Below are positions 8,530-18,800 of a stretch of DNA of 57,809 bases, one piece after another. A model generated the notes under the pieces. That model was not told the DNA's origin. It did not search any database and was given only the letters and a program-made list of their open reading frames with translations. The first letter of the stretch is position 1. Each line of letters opens with the position of its first letter. A program made the position numbers and the translations under genes. The stretch comes from Prevotella sp. (GTDB lineage Bacteria > Bacteroidota > Bacteroidia > Bacteroidales > Bacteroidaceae): NCBI GenBank assembly GCA_017474515.1, contig JAFVHN010000020.1, forward strand, positions 1 through 57,809, read 5' to 3'.

Positions 8530-9969
8530 TTATTCGTCCATGGTGAAGAGGGGGTCCTCGGGCATCACCATGACAGGTTTCTGGCGGGCCTCATCGAGCA
8601 ACTGCTGGGGCACATATTTCTTATCTACCACCAGTCGGAACATATATTCTCGGAACCAGGGGGCGGTCATGATGAGGCAGCCCTTCTGCCCCCACGATGC
8701 GCCCCAGGAGTTCTCGACCTTCCATTTCGTGGGCTTCCCGTCGGCGTCAAGGTCCACGGCGGTAAGCGTCATGGCGTGGGTGGAACCACTGTCGAAGGTG
8801 CTGATGCGCTGAGCCTTGTCCATGTTAAAAGATGTGGCGAAGAGCGACTCATAGTCGTAGTTGTTCAGGTCGCAATAGCCTCGCGCGCGGTCCAGCTGCT
8901 TGGCCACGTCGTAGCTGCTATAGAGTTTTGTTCCGTCCCTGAGCGAGGCGATGGCCATCTGCTCAATGTCCTCCATGGGCAGGTTGAGATACACCCAGTT
9001 ATGGCCGTCATATACGTGGCGGTCGTATTCCACCTCGTAAGTTTTGTGATAGGGCCGCCGCGGGTCGTTCATCACCATGATGAAAGAGCCGTTGATGGGG
9101 CCGCCCACCACGGTTTCGTAGAACTGCCTCGGTGTGAATGTCTGTGGCGGAGCCAGCGGTTTGCCGCTTTGGTCGCGGAAGGTGTAGGTAAACTGCTTGA
9201 CGGGTTCGCCCAGCGTAAGTGCGAGCATGTTGTAAATATCTGCCAGCATGTCGTTTTTCCGTTTCTGCACGTCGGCGGCCTTCTTTCCGCCGTTCACCAT
9301 TTCGCGCAATTCCAGCCCCTGTTCGCGGAGTTTGCTTTTCACTATTTGCGCCATTTTCGAGGTATTGTCGGCCGAGAATGTCTCGCCCATGGCCTCCTTG
9401 GGCACCAGTCCGTATTTGTCGGCCAGGTCAGCCACGCCGCAAAATGTTCCGCCGTCGCTGATGGGTGCCTTGAAGAAGAACTGAACGCGCTGGTCGTCAA
9501 TGGGTTTCTTTGCCGTGTCGATGATGCCCTGCAGGAAGAGGTTGGCCTTTTCCAGCTGGTCGTAGAAGAAGAGGAAGTCCTGCGACAACTCCAGTTGCAC
9601 GCCGCTGTCCTTGGGTTTGAATCCCGCCAGTGTGTCGGTGCGCTTTGCGAAATTGGCGCGCAAGACGTTGAACCCGCTGAACATCCAGCATCGCCCCGAG
9701 CTCTTCTGGTCGGTGATGCTCTGCGAGGGCGTTTCTATGCTGAAGTGGGTGTCCACCGGCCCCTGGTTCTGGAAATTCTTGGCCAGGTCGTCAATTTTGT
9801 TGGCGGCCAGGGCGTTGAACAGTGCCTTCTGAGCCGGCTTCTGCATTTGCGCCTGCTGCATTTTTTCTACCATCTGCGGCGAAATGCCACCGCCTTGCGT
9901 CTGGGCGTTGATGGCAATGGGTGCCGTCATCAAGAGAGCAACCGCCATTGTTTTCAGGTTTGTCTTCAT
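8530..9969 (-). CDS. Secreted C1-family aminopeptidase, bleomycin-hydrolase type
   Basis: 479-aa papain-fold cysteine peptidase. Residues 1-23 are a signal peptide ending INAQ, so it acts in the periplasm or beyond. Catalytic Cys94 lies in SSGRCWMFS, the His in STHAMT near residue 398, and the Asn in VENSWG near 420, in the order and spacing of the C1B bleomycin hydrolase/PepC group. Characterised members are self-compartmentalising aminopeptidases, usually cytoplasmic; a secreted version is the Bacteroidales pattern. It begins 16 bp after the stop of the surface protein gene, so the two are probably cotranscribed. Confidence 0.88.
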   Translation of the reverse strand: MKTNLKTMAVALLMTAPIAINAQTQGGGISPQMVEKMQQAQMQKPAQKALFNALAANKIDDLAKNFQNQGPVDTHFSIETPSQSITDQKSSGRCWMFSGFNVLRANFAKRTDTLAGFKPKDSGVQLELSQDFLFFYDQLEKANLFLQGIIDTAKKPIDDQRVQFFFKAPISDGGTFCGVADLADKYGLVPKEAMGETFSADNTSKMAQIVKSKLREQGLELREMVNGGKKAADVQKRKNDMLADIYNMLALTLGEPVKQFTYTFRDQSGKPLAPPQTFTPRQFYETVVGGPINGSFIMVMNDPRRPYHKTYEVEYDRHVYDGHNWVYLNLPMEDIEQMAIASLRDGTKLYSSYDVAKQLDRARGYCDLNNYDYESLFATSFNMDKAQRISTFDSGSTHAMTLTAVDLDADGKPTKWKVENSWGASWGQKGCLIMTAPWFREYMFRLVVDKKYVPQQLLDEARQKPVMVMPEDPLFTMDE

Positions 9970-9985
9970 TGTCTATATATTATGT

Positions 9986-11803
9986 TTATTTTACAACGAT
10001 TTTCTTTCCATTATGAATATAGATGCCCGGTTTTTCAGGGCGTTGGCCTATTGTCCGCCCGTCGAGGGAGTGATACTTGTCGTCGGCCGCGGTTCCCTGC
10101 ATTTCGCTGATGTCGGTGGGAATGGGCTCCTGGCTGAAGTGCAGTTTCACGGTGCTATAGTTGCCAATGGGGTCTGAGCCATAAATTTGCATGATGATGC
10201 CGGTGTGTTGTTCGTCGGTGATGTTCCACGTGATGTCGTCGGCCTCTGTGACGCCTTCCGGCACTGTTATATCTTGTTCGGGATTGACGACGAACAGCAA
10301 TTTCCCGTTATAGTCCGAAACGCTGGTTCCCCCAAGTGCAGGAATATATTTTACCGGCCCGTATGCCACTGTTCCCAAAATGGCGACCAATATTTCCTCA
10401 TTGAAGTAATTTATTGGCGTCACGCCCACAGGCAGCGTTACCTTCATCGTCTTGTTGGGCTGAGCCACGTTGAACTTTATCTGAAGGCTCTGACAGTCGG
10501 GATAAGGGTCGAAGCCCAGCATGTTGATGAGGTTAAGATGCATGTTGGCGGTCAACGGTATATTGACGTTGTCGGCCGCGGTGACACCCGGAAACACGTT
10601 GATGTAATACCCTGTGGTGACCAGCAGGTATTTCTCGTTGTCTTTCACGTAGATACCACGCTCTCCTTCCTCAAAGTTCAAAAACCCGAAGTAAAGGGCC
10701 AATTCCAACATCGACGCATCTCTGCCAAATTCATCGACGTACGACATCCGCTTGGTAAACGTGAGGGCCTTGGTTTCTGAGGGCTCCCCACAGAGGAACC
10801 GCAGCGACACGCTTTTGTATTCTTCCAGCGGATCCTCGCCTTCGTATAAATTCCTCATTGCCAGGTGGTCTTCGGGGGAAAGTTCATAGCTGATGCCGTC
10901 GGCTGAGTTGACGCCGGGATAGACGGTCAAACATGGAAATTCTCCCTTCCACCACGCCAGGAGTTTCTTTCCCCCGTGGCTGAAGATGCTATAGTGGGGA
11001 TCTTCTTTCTCTTCGCGGACAAGCTGGTTGGAAACGGTCAGGGCATCCAACATATACCAAAAATAATCAGGTATTTCGCAGACATCCGTCCCCCTTTTCT
11101 TCTGTTCCCAAACAGCGGCCTTGGTTGGTTCCTGCCTTTTTTTAATGGCTACCCATTGCGATTTCACAATGTCGTCGTTGACATCGACCACGGCGCCGTC
11201 GTAGATTTTCGCCCCCTCGGGCGCGACGATTTCCAGCGGTTCCTCTAAGCCGATGCTTGCGTAATCGCAGATGGCTCCGTCGTCTCCGTAGGCATACACC
11301 TGCGTGTCTTCGCCCATGACGGCAAGGATGCAAAGGTCTGATGCGGCGAAGCCCTGCTCTCCGCCCTTTGCTTTCACAAAGGCGCCGTTTTCGATGTAAA
11401 GCCTTGTAAACTTTTCTCTTACCATGACACCCCACTGTCTGCCGTCGATGTCGAGCCGCCCGGGGCCTTCAACGTGCGTCGTCTTTATCACCTGCAATCC
11501 CGCATAGTCGCTCTTGATGGAGTTTTCGCCGAGAAGCTTCACCGTGACACCGCTTTCGCTGATAGAGAGGCCGTGGGAGGAGAGGCCAAAGGCGTTGATA
11601 TCGGCATCGTTGAGCGTCAGCACCTTGGCCACGGGGTCGTAGGTGATGGTTCCGCCCTTCACGCCCGAAATTTGCGACAGGTGGTCGATGTTGCTGCTGG
11701 TAATGCGGGTGCCCGCTATTGTAATATTATAGGTGGTGGTTTGAGCCTGGATGCCCAGGGCGCAGAACAGCACGGCAAACAATGCGATGACTGATTTTTT
11801 CAT
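9986..11803 (-). CDS. Secreted surface protein with GIYI-NGKK-VVK tail
   Basis: 605 aa from ATG 11803 (signal peptide MKKSVIALFAVLFCALGIQAQ); an in-frame ATG at 11824 is equally placed relative to the promoter, while starts further upstream lie before it. Residues about 25-160 look like a right-handed beta-helix or carbohydrate-binding fold (TYNITIAGTRITSSN, VKLLGENSIKSDYAGLQV), like part of the 42.3-kb beta-helix protein. The middle is not recognised. The C-terminus (SLDGRT...GIYIHNGKKIVVK) matches the last strands of type IX secretion sorting domains and recurs in four other proteins in this window. Probably exported to the cell surface; the ligand is unknown. Confidence 0.75.
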   Translation of the reverse strand: MKKSVIALFAVLFCALGIQAQTTTYNITIAGTRITSSNIDHLSQISGVKGGTITYDPVAKVLTLNDADINAFGLSSHGLSISESGVTVKLLGENSIKSDYAGLQVIKTTHVEGPGRLDIDGRQWGVMVREKFTRLYIENGAFVKAKGGEQGFAASDLCILAVMGEDTQVYAYGDDGAICDYASIGLEEPLEIVAPEGAKIYDGAVVDVNDDIVKSQWVAIKKRQEPTKAAVWEQKKRGTDVCEIPDYFWYMLDALTVSNQLVREEKEDPHYSIFSHGGKKLLAWWKGEFPCLTVYPGVNSADGISYELSPEDHLAMRNLYEGEDPLEEYKSVSLRFLCGEPSETKALTFTKRMSYVDEFGRDASMLELALYFGFLNFEEGERGIYVKDNEKYLLVTTGYYINVFPGVTAADNVNIPLTANMHLNLINMLGFDPYPDCQSLQIKFNVAQPNKTMKVTLPVGVTPINYFNEEILVAILGTVAYGPVKYIPALGGTSVSDYNGKLLFVVNPEQDITVPEGVTEADDITWNITDEQHTGIIMQIYGSDPIGNYSTVKLHFSQEPIPTDISEMQGTAADDKYHSLDGRTIGQRPEKPGIYIHNGKKIVVK

Positions 11804-11852
11804 TGAACTGCGTTGATGTGTCATTTTTTTAGTGGTTTTGTAAAGATGTTTG

Positions 11853-11884
11853 CAAAAATAGTCATAATTGGCGATACGGCCAAA
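11853..11884 (-). promoter_or_regulatory. Bacteroidota-type promoter for the surface protein/C1 peptidase operon
   Basis: Minus strand: TTTG (11881-11884), 20 bp spacer, TATTTTTG (11853-11860). It predicts a transcript start near 11847, 44 bp before ATG 11803, and rules out the upstream in-frame starts. Confidence 0.8.
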
Positions 11885-11959
11885 CTTTACGGCGGTTTTT
11901 TTGCAAATGGCGGGCCTTGAGGTGCCATTTCGAGGGAGGCAAACTTCAAAATCGGATTT

Positions 11960-11983
11960 CGTACATTCGCAATGTACGTTTTT
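11960..11983. other. Perfect hairpin with T-run in the surface protein/ruvA divergent gap
   Basis: CGTACATT (11960-11967) and AATGTACG (11971-11978) form an 8-bp stem with a CGC loop, followed by TTTTT. It looks like a small terminator for rightward transcription ahead of ruvA, or an operator. The TACATTCG word recurs at 12091-12098 just upstream of ruvA as a one-mismatch -7 element. The rest of the 312-bp gap shows nothing further. Confidence 0.5.
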
Positions 11984-12115
11984 CCTTCCCGACAGGGCAA
12001 GCCCCCTGCGCTCCCGTTCCCAACGGCGGTGCCCCGCGGTTTTTGTATGCCGTTGCACAATAAAACGGCGGCGACCGCGTTATTGTTTTGTACATTCGAG
12101 AAAAAACGACATATT

Positions 12116-12721
12116 ATGATAGAATATGTGAAGGGTGAAATAGCCAATGTCACCCCCGCCTACGCTGTGATTGAGGCTCACGGCGTGGGCTATGGGCTGA
12201 ACATTTCGCTAAACACCTACACCGCCCTTCAGGGCAAGAAGGAAGGCCGGCTGTGGGTTCATGAGGCCATCCGCGAAGACAGCTATACGCTCTACGGCTT
12301 TGCCACCCACGAGGAGCGCGAAATGTTCCAACTGCTCATCACGGTGAGCGGCGTGGGGGCCGGCACCGCGCGCATGATATTGTCGTCGATGTCGGTGAAG
12401 GAGCTGTGCGACGTCATCTCTACCGGCAACGAAAAGATGCTGAAGGGCGTGAAGGGCATTGGCCTGCGCACCGCCCAGCGCATCATCGTGGACCTGAAGG
12501 ACAAGATTGTGACTGGCGGACTGGCACAGGTGGTGCCCGCCGGAGGCAGCTCGGCGGCACAGCAAGTGAACAGCAGCGTAAGGGACGAGGCCGTAGGGGC
12601 GCTCACCATGCTCGGCTTTGCGCCCGCACCCTCGCACAAGGTGGTGACGGCCATCCTGGCCGCACAGCCCGACCTCCCCGTGGAACAAGTCATCAAACTG
12701 GCTTTGAAGCAAATAAAATAA
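12116..12721 (+). CDS. ruvA: Holliday junction branch migration protein RuvA
   Basis: 201 aa, standard length. RuvA tetramers bind four-way DNA junctions and load the RuvB helicase. Domain I begins [12 protein letters not shown]; domain II carries two helix-hairpin-helix motifs, [15 protein letters not shown] and [13 protein letters not shown]; domain III at the C-terminus (about 150-201) ends LKQIK. The open frame reaches back to 11972, but the family start is clearly ATG 12116. The next gene on the strand is sprA, 146 bp away; ruvA-sprA adjacency is known from other Bacteroidota such as Flavobacterium johnsoniae. Confidence 0.95.
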   Translation: MIEYVKGEIANVTPAYAVIEAHGVGYGLNISLNTYTALQGKKEGRLWVHEAIREDSYTLYGFATHEEREMFQLLITVSGVGAGTARMILSSMSVKELCDVISTGNEKMLKGVKGIGLRTAQRIIVDLKDKIVTGGLAQVVPAGGSSAAQQVNSSVRDEAVGALTMLGFAPAPSHKVVTAILAAQPDLPVEQVIKLALKQIK

Positions 12722-12730
12722 GGGAAAAGG

Positions 12731-12772
12731 GAAGAGTGAAAAGGGAAGAGTGAAAAGAGAAGAGTGAAAAGT
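12731..12772 (+). repeat. 14-bp tandem repeat between ruvA and sprA
   Basis: GAAGAGTGAAAAG plus one variable base occurs three times in exact 14-bp register (12731, 12745, 12759), with decayed sequence to about 12790. Purine-only strand; function unknown. Confidence 0.85.
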
Positions 12773-12867
12773 GAAAAATAAAGAGTGAAGAACGCCGCCC
12801 CCGTTCAGTGTGTTGCGATACCATCGCAACATTAACAACAACCACTCCACCTCAAAAAAAATAACGC

Positions 12868-15800
12868 ATGAAGACCTGGAAACAACTGTTGGCAGCCACC
12901 ATGGTGGCAGCGGCAAGCATTCAAGTGCTGGCCTGGGACTTCATGCCCATGCTCGCCCCCCTTGCCCCGCCACCGGCGAAGGACACCGTGCGCGTGACGG
13001 CACAGCCCGTGGTGGAAGACGACGAGCAAATTCCCGACTCCCTGCTCCACCCCCGCTGGAAGATACAACGCACCCAGCCCGTGGTGGAGGGCGACCTCGA
13101 CCGCATGGCCACCGACTTGGAAATGCCTCAGAACATCAAGCAGGAGGTGGTGTACAACGACACCCTCAACGCCTACATCATGGGCTCGAAGATGGGCAAC
13201 TACTACCTCGGCACGCCATTCATGTGGACCGCAGAGGAATTTGGAAGGTGGAGCGAGCGCCAAATGCGCAACCAGTTCTTCCGAAGCAAGAACTCCGAAA
13301 TCTTCCAGGAGCAGGGCAAGGAGAAATTCTCGTTCACCGACATGCACTTCGACCTGGGACCGGCAGAGAAAATCTTCGGACCCGGCGGCGTGCGCATCAA
13401 GACACAGGGAACGGCAGAGCTGAAGTTCGGTGCCACCATGAAAAACATTGACAACCCGTCGCTCCCCATCCGCAACAGGAAGACCACCACGATGGACTTC
13501 GACGAGAAAATCAACCTCAGCGTGAACGGAAAGGTGGGCGACAAGGTGAACATGAACCTCAACTACAACACCGACGCCACCTTCGACTTCGACTCGCAAA
13601 ACCTGAAACTGAAATACGACGGCAAGGAAGACGAAATCATCAAGCTCGTGGAGGGCGGCAACGTGTCGTTCCCATCCAATTCCTCGCTCGTGAAAGGCGC
13701 CGCAGCACTGTTCGGCATCAGGACCGACCTCCAGTTCGGAAAACTGAAACTTCAGACGGTGATTTCACAGAAGAAGTCGTCGTCGAAAAGCGTTTCGACA
13801 AAAGGCGGCGCACATACCACCGCCTTCGAAATCGATGCCGCCGACTATGAGGAAAACCGCCACTTCTTCCTCGCTCAGTTCTTCCGCGACCGTTACGACG
13901 CCGCCATGCAGACCCTTCCAAACGTCACCACCGGCATCACCATCAACCGCGTGGAAATTTGGGTCACCAACAAGACCAGCAACACCAACAACACGCGCAA
14001 CATCGTGGCACTGACCGACTTGGGCGAACGCAAGGCGAGCAACCCAATATGGCAGTCCACCGGCATCGATGTGCCTGCCAACCAAGCAAATAGCGAATAC
14101 CAGGCACTGGTGAGCACCTACGCCGCCGCCCGCGACGTGGACCAGGTGAACAACACCCTCGACGGCATCGCCGGCTTCGTGGGCGGCACCGACTATGAGA
14201 AACTGGAAAGCGCCAGGCTGCTCAACGCGTCGGAATATACACTCAACAGCGGCCTGGGATATGTGTCGCTGAAAACGGCGCTCCAGACCGACCAGGTGCT
14301 CGCCGTGGCCTACGAATACACCTCTGGCGGAACCGTCTATCAGGTGGGCGAATTTGCCAGCGACATCACCGACGTCAACCAGTGCCTGTTCGTCAAGTCG
14401 CTGAAAAACACCAGCAACAACCCGCAGCAGGGCAACTGGGACCTGATGATGAAAAACGTGTATTACCTGGCCACCAACGTTGAAAAAGACAAATTCCGCC
14501 TCGACGTGAAGTACCAGAGCGACACCACCGGCGTATATCTCTCGTACCTGCCCGAGCCGCTCGTGAAGGACCAGACACTCATCAAGGTGCTCGGCGCCGA
14601 CCGCCTGGACAACAACATGAAGGCCCATCCCAACGGATATTTCGACTATGTGGAAGGCTACACCGTGAGCAACGGCCGCGTGTTCCTGCCCAAGGCCGAA
14701 CCCTTCGGCGAACATATCTTCAAATACCTGACCAGCAAGGGTATCAGCGCAGAAACGGCTGAGAAATACTGCTTCCGCGAACTCTACGACTCCACGAAGA
14801 CGGTGGCCAAGCAGATTGCCGAAAAAGACAAGTTCCAGCTGACAGGACAATACCGCGGAACGTCGGCGCGCGTCATTCCACTCGGCGCCTATAACGTGCC
14901 GCAGGGAAGCGTGGTCGTGACGGCCGGAGGCGTGACGCTCAACGAAGGCTCCGACTACAGCGTGGATTACAGCGCGGGCGAAGTGACCATCCTTAACCAA
15001 AGCATCCTCGACGCCAACACGCCCATCTCGGCATCGTGCGAGAGCCAGAGCGACTATGCTCAGGAGCGCAAAACCATGTTCGGAGTGAACTGGGCCTACG
15101 ATTTCTCGAAGAACTTCCAGCTGAGCGGAACCTTGCAGCACCTCTCGGAACAGGCGCTCACCACCAAGGTCGCCATGGGCAACGAGCCGCTCAACAACAC
15201 GCTATGGGGCGTCAACCTGAACTGGAAGAAACAGAGCCAGTGGCTCACCAACATGCTCGACCTGCTGCCCGGACTGCATTGCACGCAACCCTCGCAGATC
15301 ACATTCGCCGGCGAGTTCGCACAGCTGCTTGCCGGACAAGCCCACGGCATTCAGGACAACGCCTCCTATCTCGACGACTTTGAAAACACCAAGAACACCA
15401 TTGACGTGAGCCAGCCCACGTCGTGGATTATCTCAAGCGTGCCCACCATGTTCCCCGAATATCAGGACAAGACGACGGTGTCGAGCAGCTACAACCGCGC
15501 ACTTTTGGCCTGGTACACCATCGACCCGCTGTTCACGCGCCGCTCGTCGTCGCTCACGCCCAGCCACATCAAGAGCGACCTCAACCAGCTTTCCAACTGG
15601 TATGTGCGCGAAATCTACGTCAACGAGCTTTATCCCAACCGCGACCAAAGCAGCTATAGCGGCGCCACGAGCACCCTGCCCATCCTCAACTTGGCATATT
15701 ATCCCAACGAGCGCGGGCCTTACAACCTGAACACCGGCCTGAACACCGACGGCACACTCACGCAGCCACAGCAGAAATGGGGCGGAATGATGAGGAAACT

Positions 15801-18800
15801 GGACACCAACGACTTCGAGGCCGCAAACATCGAGTATCTGGAGTTCTGGATGCTCGACCCCTTCATCTACACTCGCGAGGAAGGCACCGCGTCGAGACAC
15901 GGCGGAGACTTCTACATCAACCTGGGCGAAATGAGTGAGGACGTGCTGCGCGACGGAAAGAAATTCTACGAGGACGGCATGCCCGTGAACGGCGCCGAAA
16001 GCTTCACAACCACCCAGTGGGGAAAGGTCCCCGTGCAGCCCGCAAAGAACTATGCCTTTGCAACAACCAGTGGCTCGAGGGAACTGCAGGACGTGGGATT
16101 CAACGGACTGACCGACGAAGAGGAACGCAACTTCGGAGCCTACCAGCAGTTCCTCGCCGACATTCAGGGAAAGGTGAGCCAGGCCGTCTATGACAGCATC
16201 TATGCCGACCCGGCCAACGACGACTACCATTATTTCCGCGGCTCCGACTTCGACCAGGTGGAGGCCTCCATCCTGCGACGCTACAAGCGCATCAACATGC
16301 CGCAAGGCAACTCGCCCGACAACGAGAACTCGCCCGAAAGCTACAGCACCGCCTATAAATCGACGCCCGACGTGGAGGACATCAACCAGGACTTCACCCT
16401 CAACGAGTATGAGAAATACTTCCAATACCACGTCAGCATCAGGCCCGAGGACCTGGAGGTGGGCCGCAATTTCATCGTGGACAAACGGCAGACGCGCCGC
16501 AAGCTGAGAAACGGCAACGAGGAGGAAGCCACCTGGTACCAGTTCCGCATTCCCATCGACGACTTCGAGGAGAAAGTGGGCAGCATCAACGACTTCACCA
16601 GCATCCGCTTCATGCGACTGTTCCTCACGGGCTTTGAAAATCCCATCGTGCTCCGCTTCGGAAGCTTCGACCTGGTGCGCGGCGAATGGCGCGTTTACGA
16701 GCAAAACCTCTCGGGCGGCAGCCAGAGCGGAAAACTCGCCGTCAGCGCCGTCAACATTGAGGAAAACAACGACAAGGTGCCCGTCAACTATGTGCTCCCC
16801 CCGGGCATTCGCCGTGAGCAGGACCCCACCCAGCCGCAGTTGGTGGAAAGCAACGAGCAGGCCCTCGACATCGTGGTCACCAACCTCTCGACCAACGAGG
16901 CCAAGGCCGTTTATAAGAACACCACCATCGACATGAGGCAATACAAGCGGCTGGAAATGTTCGTGCATGCCAACGCCATGCAACAGAACGTCACCAACCT
17001 TCAAGACAACCAGCTGGCCGTGTTCATCCGCCTGGGCAGCGACTACAAGAGCAACTACTACGAATATGAAGTGCCGCTGAAGCTCACCCCTCCCGGCAAC
17101 CAGTATAACCGCTATTCGCTGGCCGACTGCCGCGCCGTGTGGCCGCAGGAGAACATGATTGACATCCCCCTCAGCGTGTTCACCGGCCTGAAGAAAGCCA
17201 GGAACCTTGCCAAGGCAGAGGGCAGGGCATCCTACACACAGGTGTTCAGCACCTATATGGACGACAAGCCCAACAACAAGATTAGCATCGTCGGTAATCC
17301 CTCGCTCGGGGAAGTGAAGACCATGATTATCGGCGTAAGAAACCTTTCCGGAGAACTCAAGAGCGGAGAGGTGTGGGTGAACGAACTGAGGCTGAAAGAA
17401 TACAACAACGAAGGCGGATGGGCCGCACAGGGCGTGCTCAACATGCAGCTTTCCGACGTGGGAAGCATCAACCTCAACGGCCGCTACACCACCGAGGGCT
17501 TCGGAGGCATTGAAGAAGGCGTCAGCCAGCGAAGCACCGACAACTTCGGGGCCTACAGCGCCACGGCAACCATTGAGCTGGGCAAGTTCTTCCCCGACAA
17601 GGCCAAGGTGAACGCACCGCTCTATTATTCGGTCACCAAGGAAAAATCGAGCCCGAAATACAATCCCATGGACACCGACATGGAACTGAAGGACGCCCTC
17701 GACGCGGCAGGAAGCCCCCATGAGCGCGACTCACTGGAGAGCATTGCCGTCACCAAGACCACCACTACCAACTTCTCGCTCTCGAATGTCAGGGTGGGCA
17801 TCACCACCAAGCGCCATCCCATGCCCTACGACCCCGGGAACTTCTCGTTCACCTACAGCCATTCACATCGCCACAACAGCGGCGAGACCACCGTCTATGA
17901 GAACGAGGACCAGTGGCGCGGAGGCATGAACTACAGCTACACGCCCGTATATAAGACCTTCGAGCCTTTCAAGAAGTTGCTGGCCAAGCAGAAGAGCAAA
18001 TGGTTTGACATCCTGAAGCGTTTCGGGCTGAACTACCTGCCGCAGAACATTACGTTCAACACCGAAATGACGCGCATTTACAGCGAATTGCAGGAACGCG
18101 ACATGGAAAGCATCGACGGCACGCAGCTCCCCCTGACCTTCAACGAACAGTTCCTCTGGAACCGCGAGTTCTCCCTGCGCTGGGACATCACCCGCAACCT
18201 GCACCTCAACTTCAACAGCGGCACCCATGCCCAGATTGAAGAACCCTACACGCCCATCAACAAAACGCTCTATCCCGACGAATACACGGCGTGGAAAGAC
18301 AGCATCTGGAGCAGCATCAAGCGCATGGGCACGCCCCTCGACTACAACCAGCACTTCACCGCCAGCTACCAGTTGCCGCTGAACCTCATCCCCATTTTCG
18401 ACTGGGTGAACGCCGATGCCAGCTACAACGCCACCTACAACTGGGTGCGCGGCACAGACCTCGAAGACGGCACCTCGCTGGGCAACAGCATCTCGAATAA
18501 CCGCACGCTCAACCTGAACGGCACGTTCAACATGGAAAAGCTCTACAACCACATTCCGTTCCTCAAGAAGACCAACGAGCGGTTCAGCAAATCCACGAAG
18601 AAGCCGACTAGCAACGTAAAGACCGGCATCAAGGGAAAGTCGGGCCAGAAAGGAGCAAAGCTCGACGAAGATGCCGGCAAAAAGGACGACAAAGACGTTA
18701 AGGGCAACGATAAAGGCGACGGCAAAGGCGGCCTCGGGAAACTGGACGACAAGGGTGCCGCCAACGCAAAAGGAGGTAAGTCGAAAGACGACCAGCTGCT

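Noticed and set aside
12091-12098. Promoter for ruvA (TACATTCG)
   Set aside because: It has one mismatch to TAnnTTTG and no -33 TTTG at 19-20 bp. Too weak to list.
15433-17721. Long antisense open frame (762 aa) inside sprA, and others such as 13765-15141, 17863-18870 and 8521-10110
   Set aside because: They are shadows of C-ending codons: the complementary strand of GNC-rich genes lacks stop codons. The sense frames have clear families; the antisense ones have no signal, no promoter and no domain.
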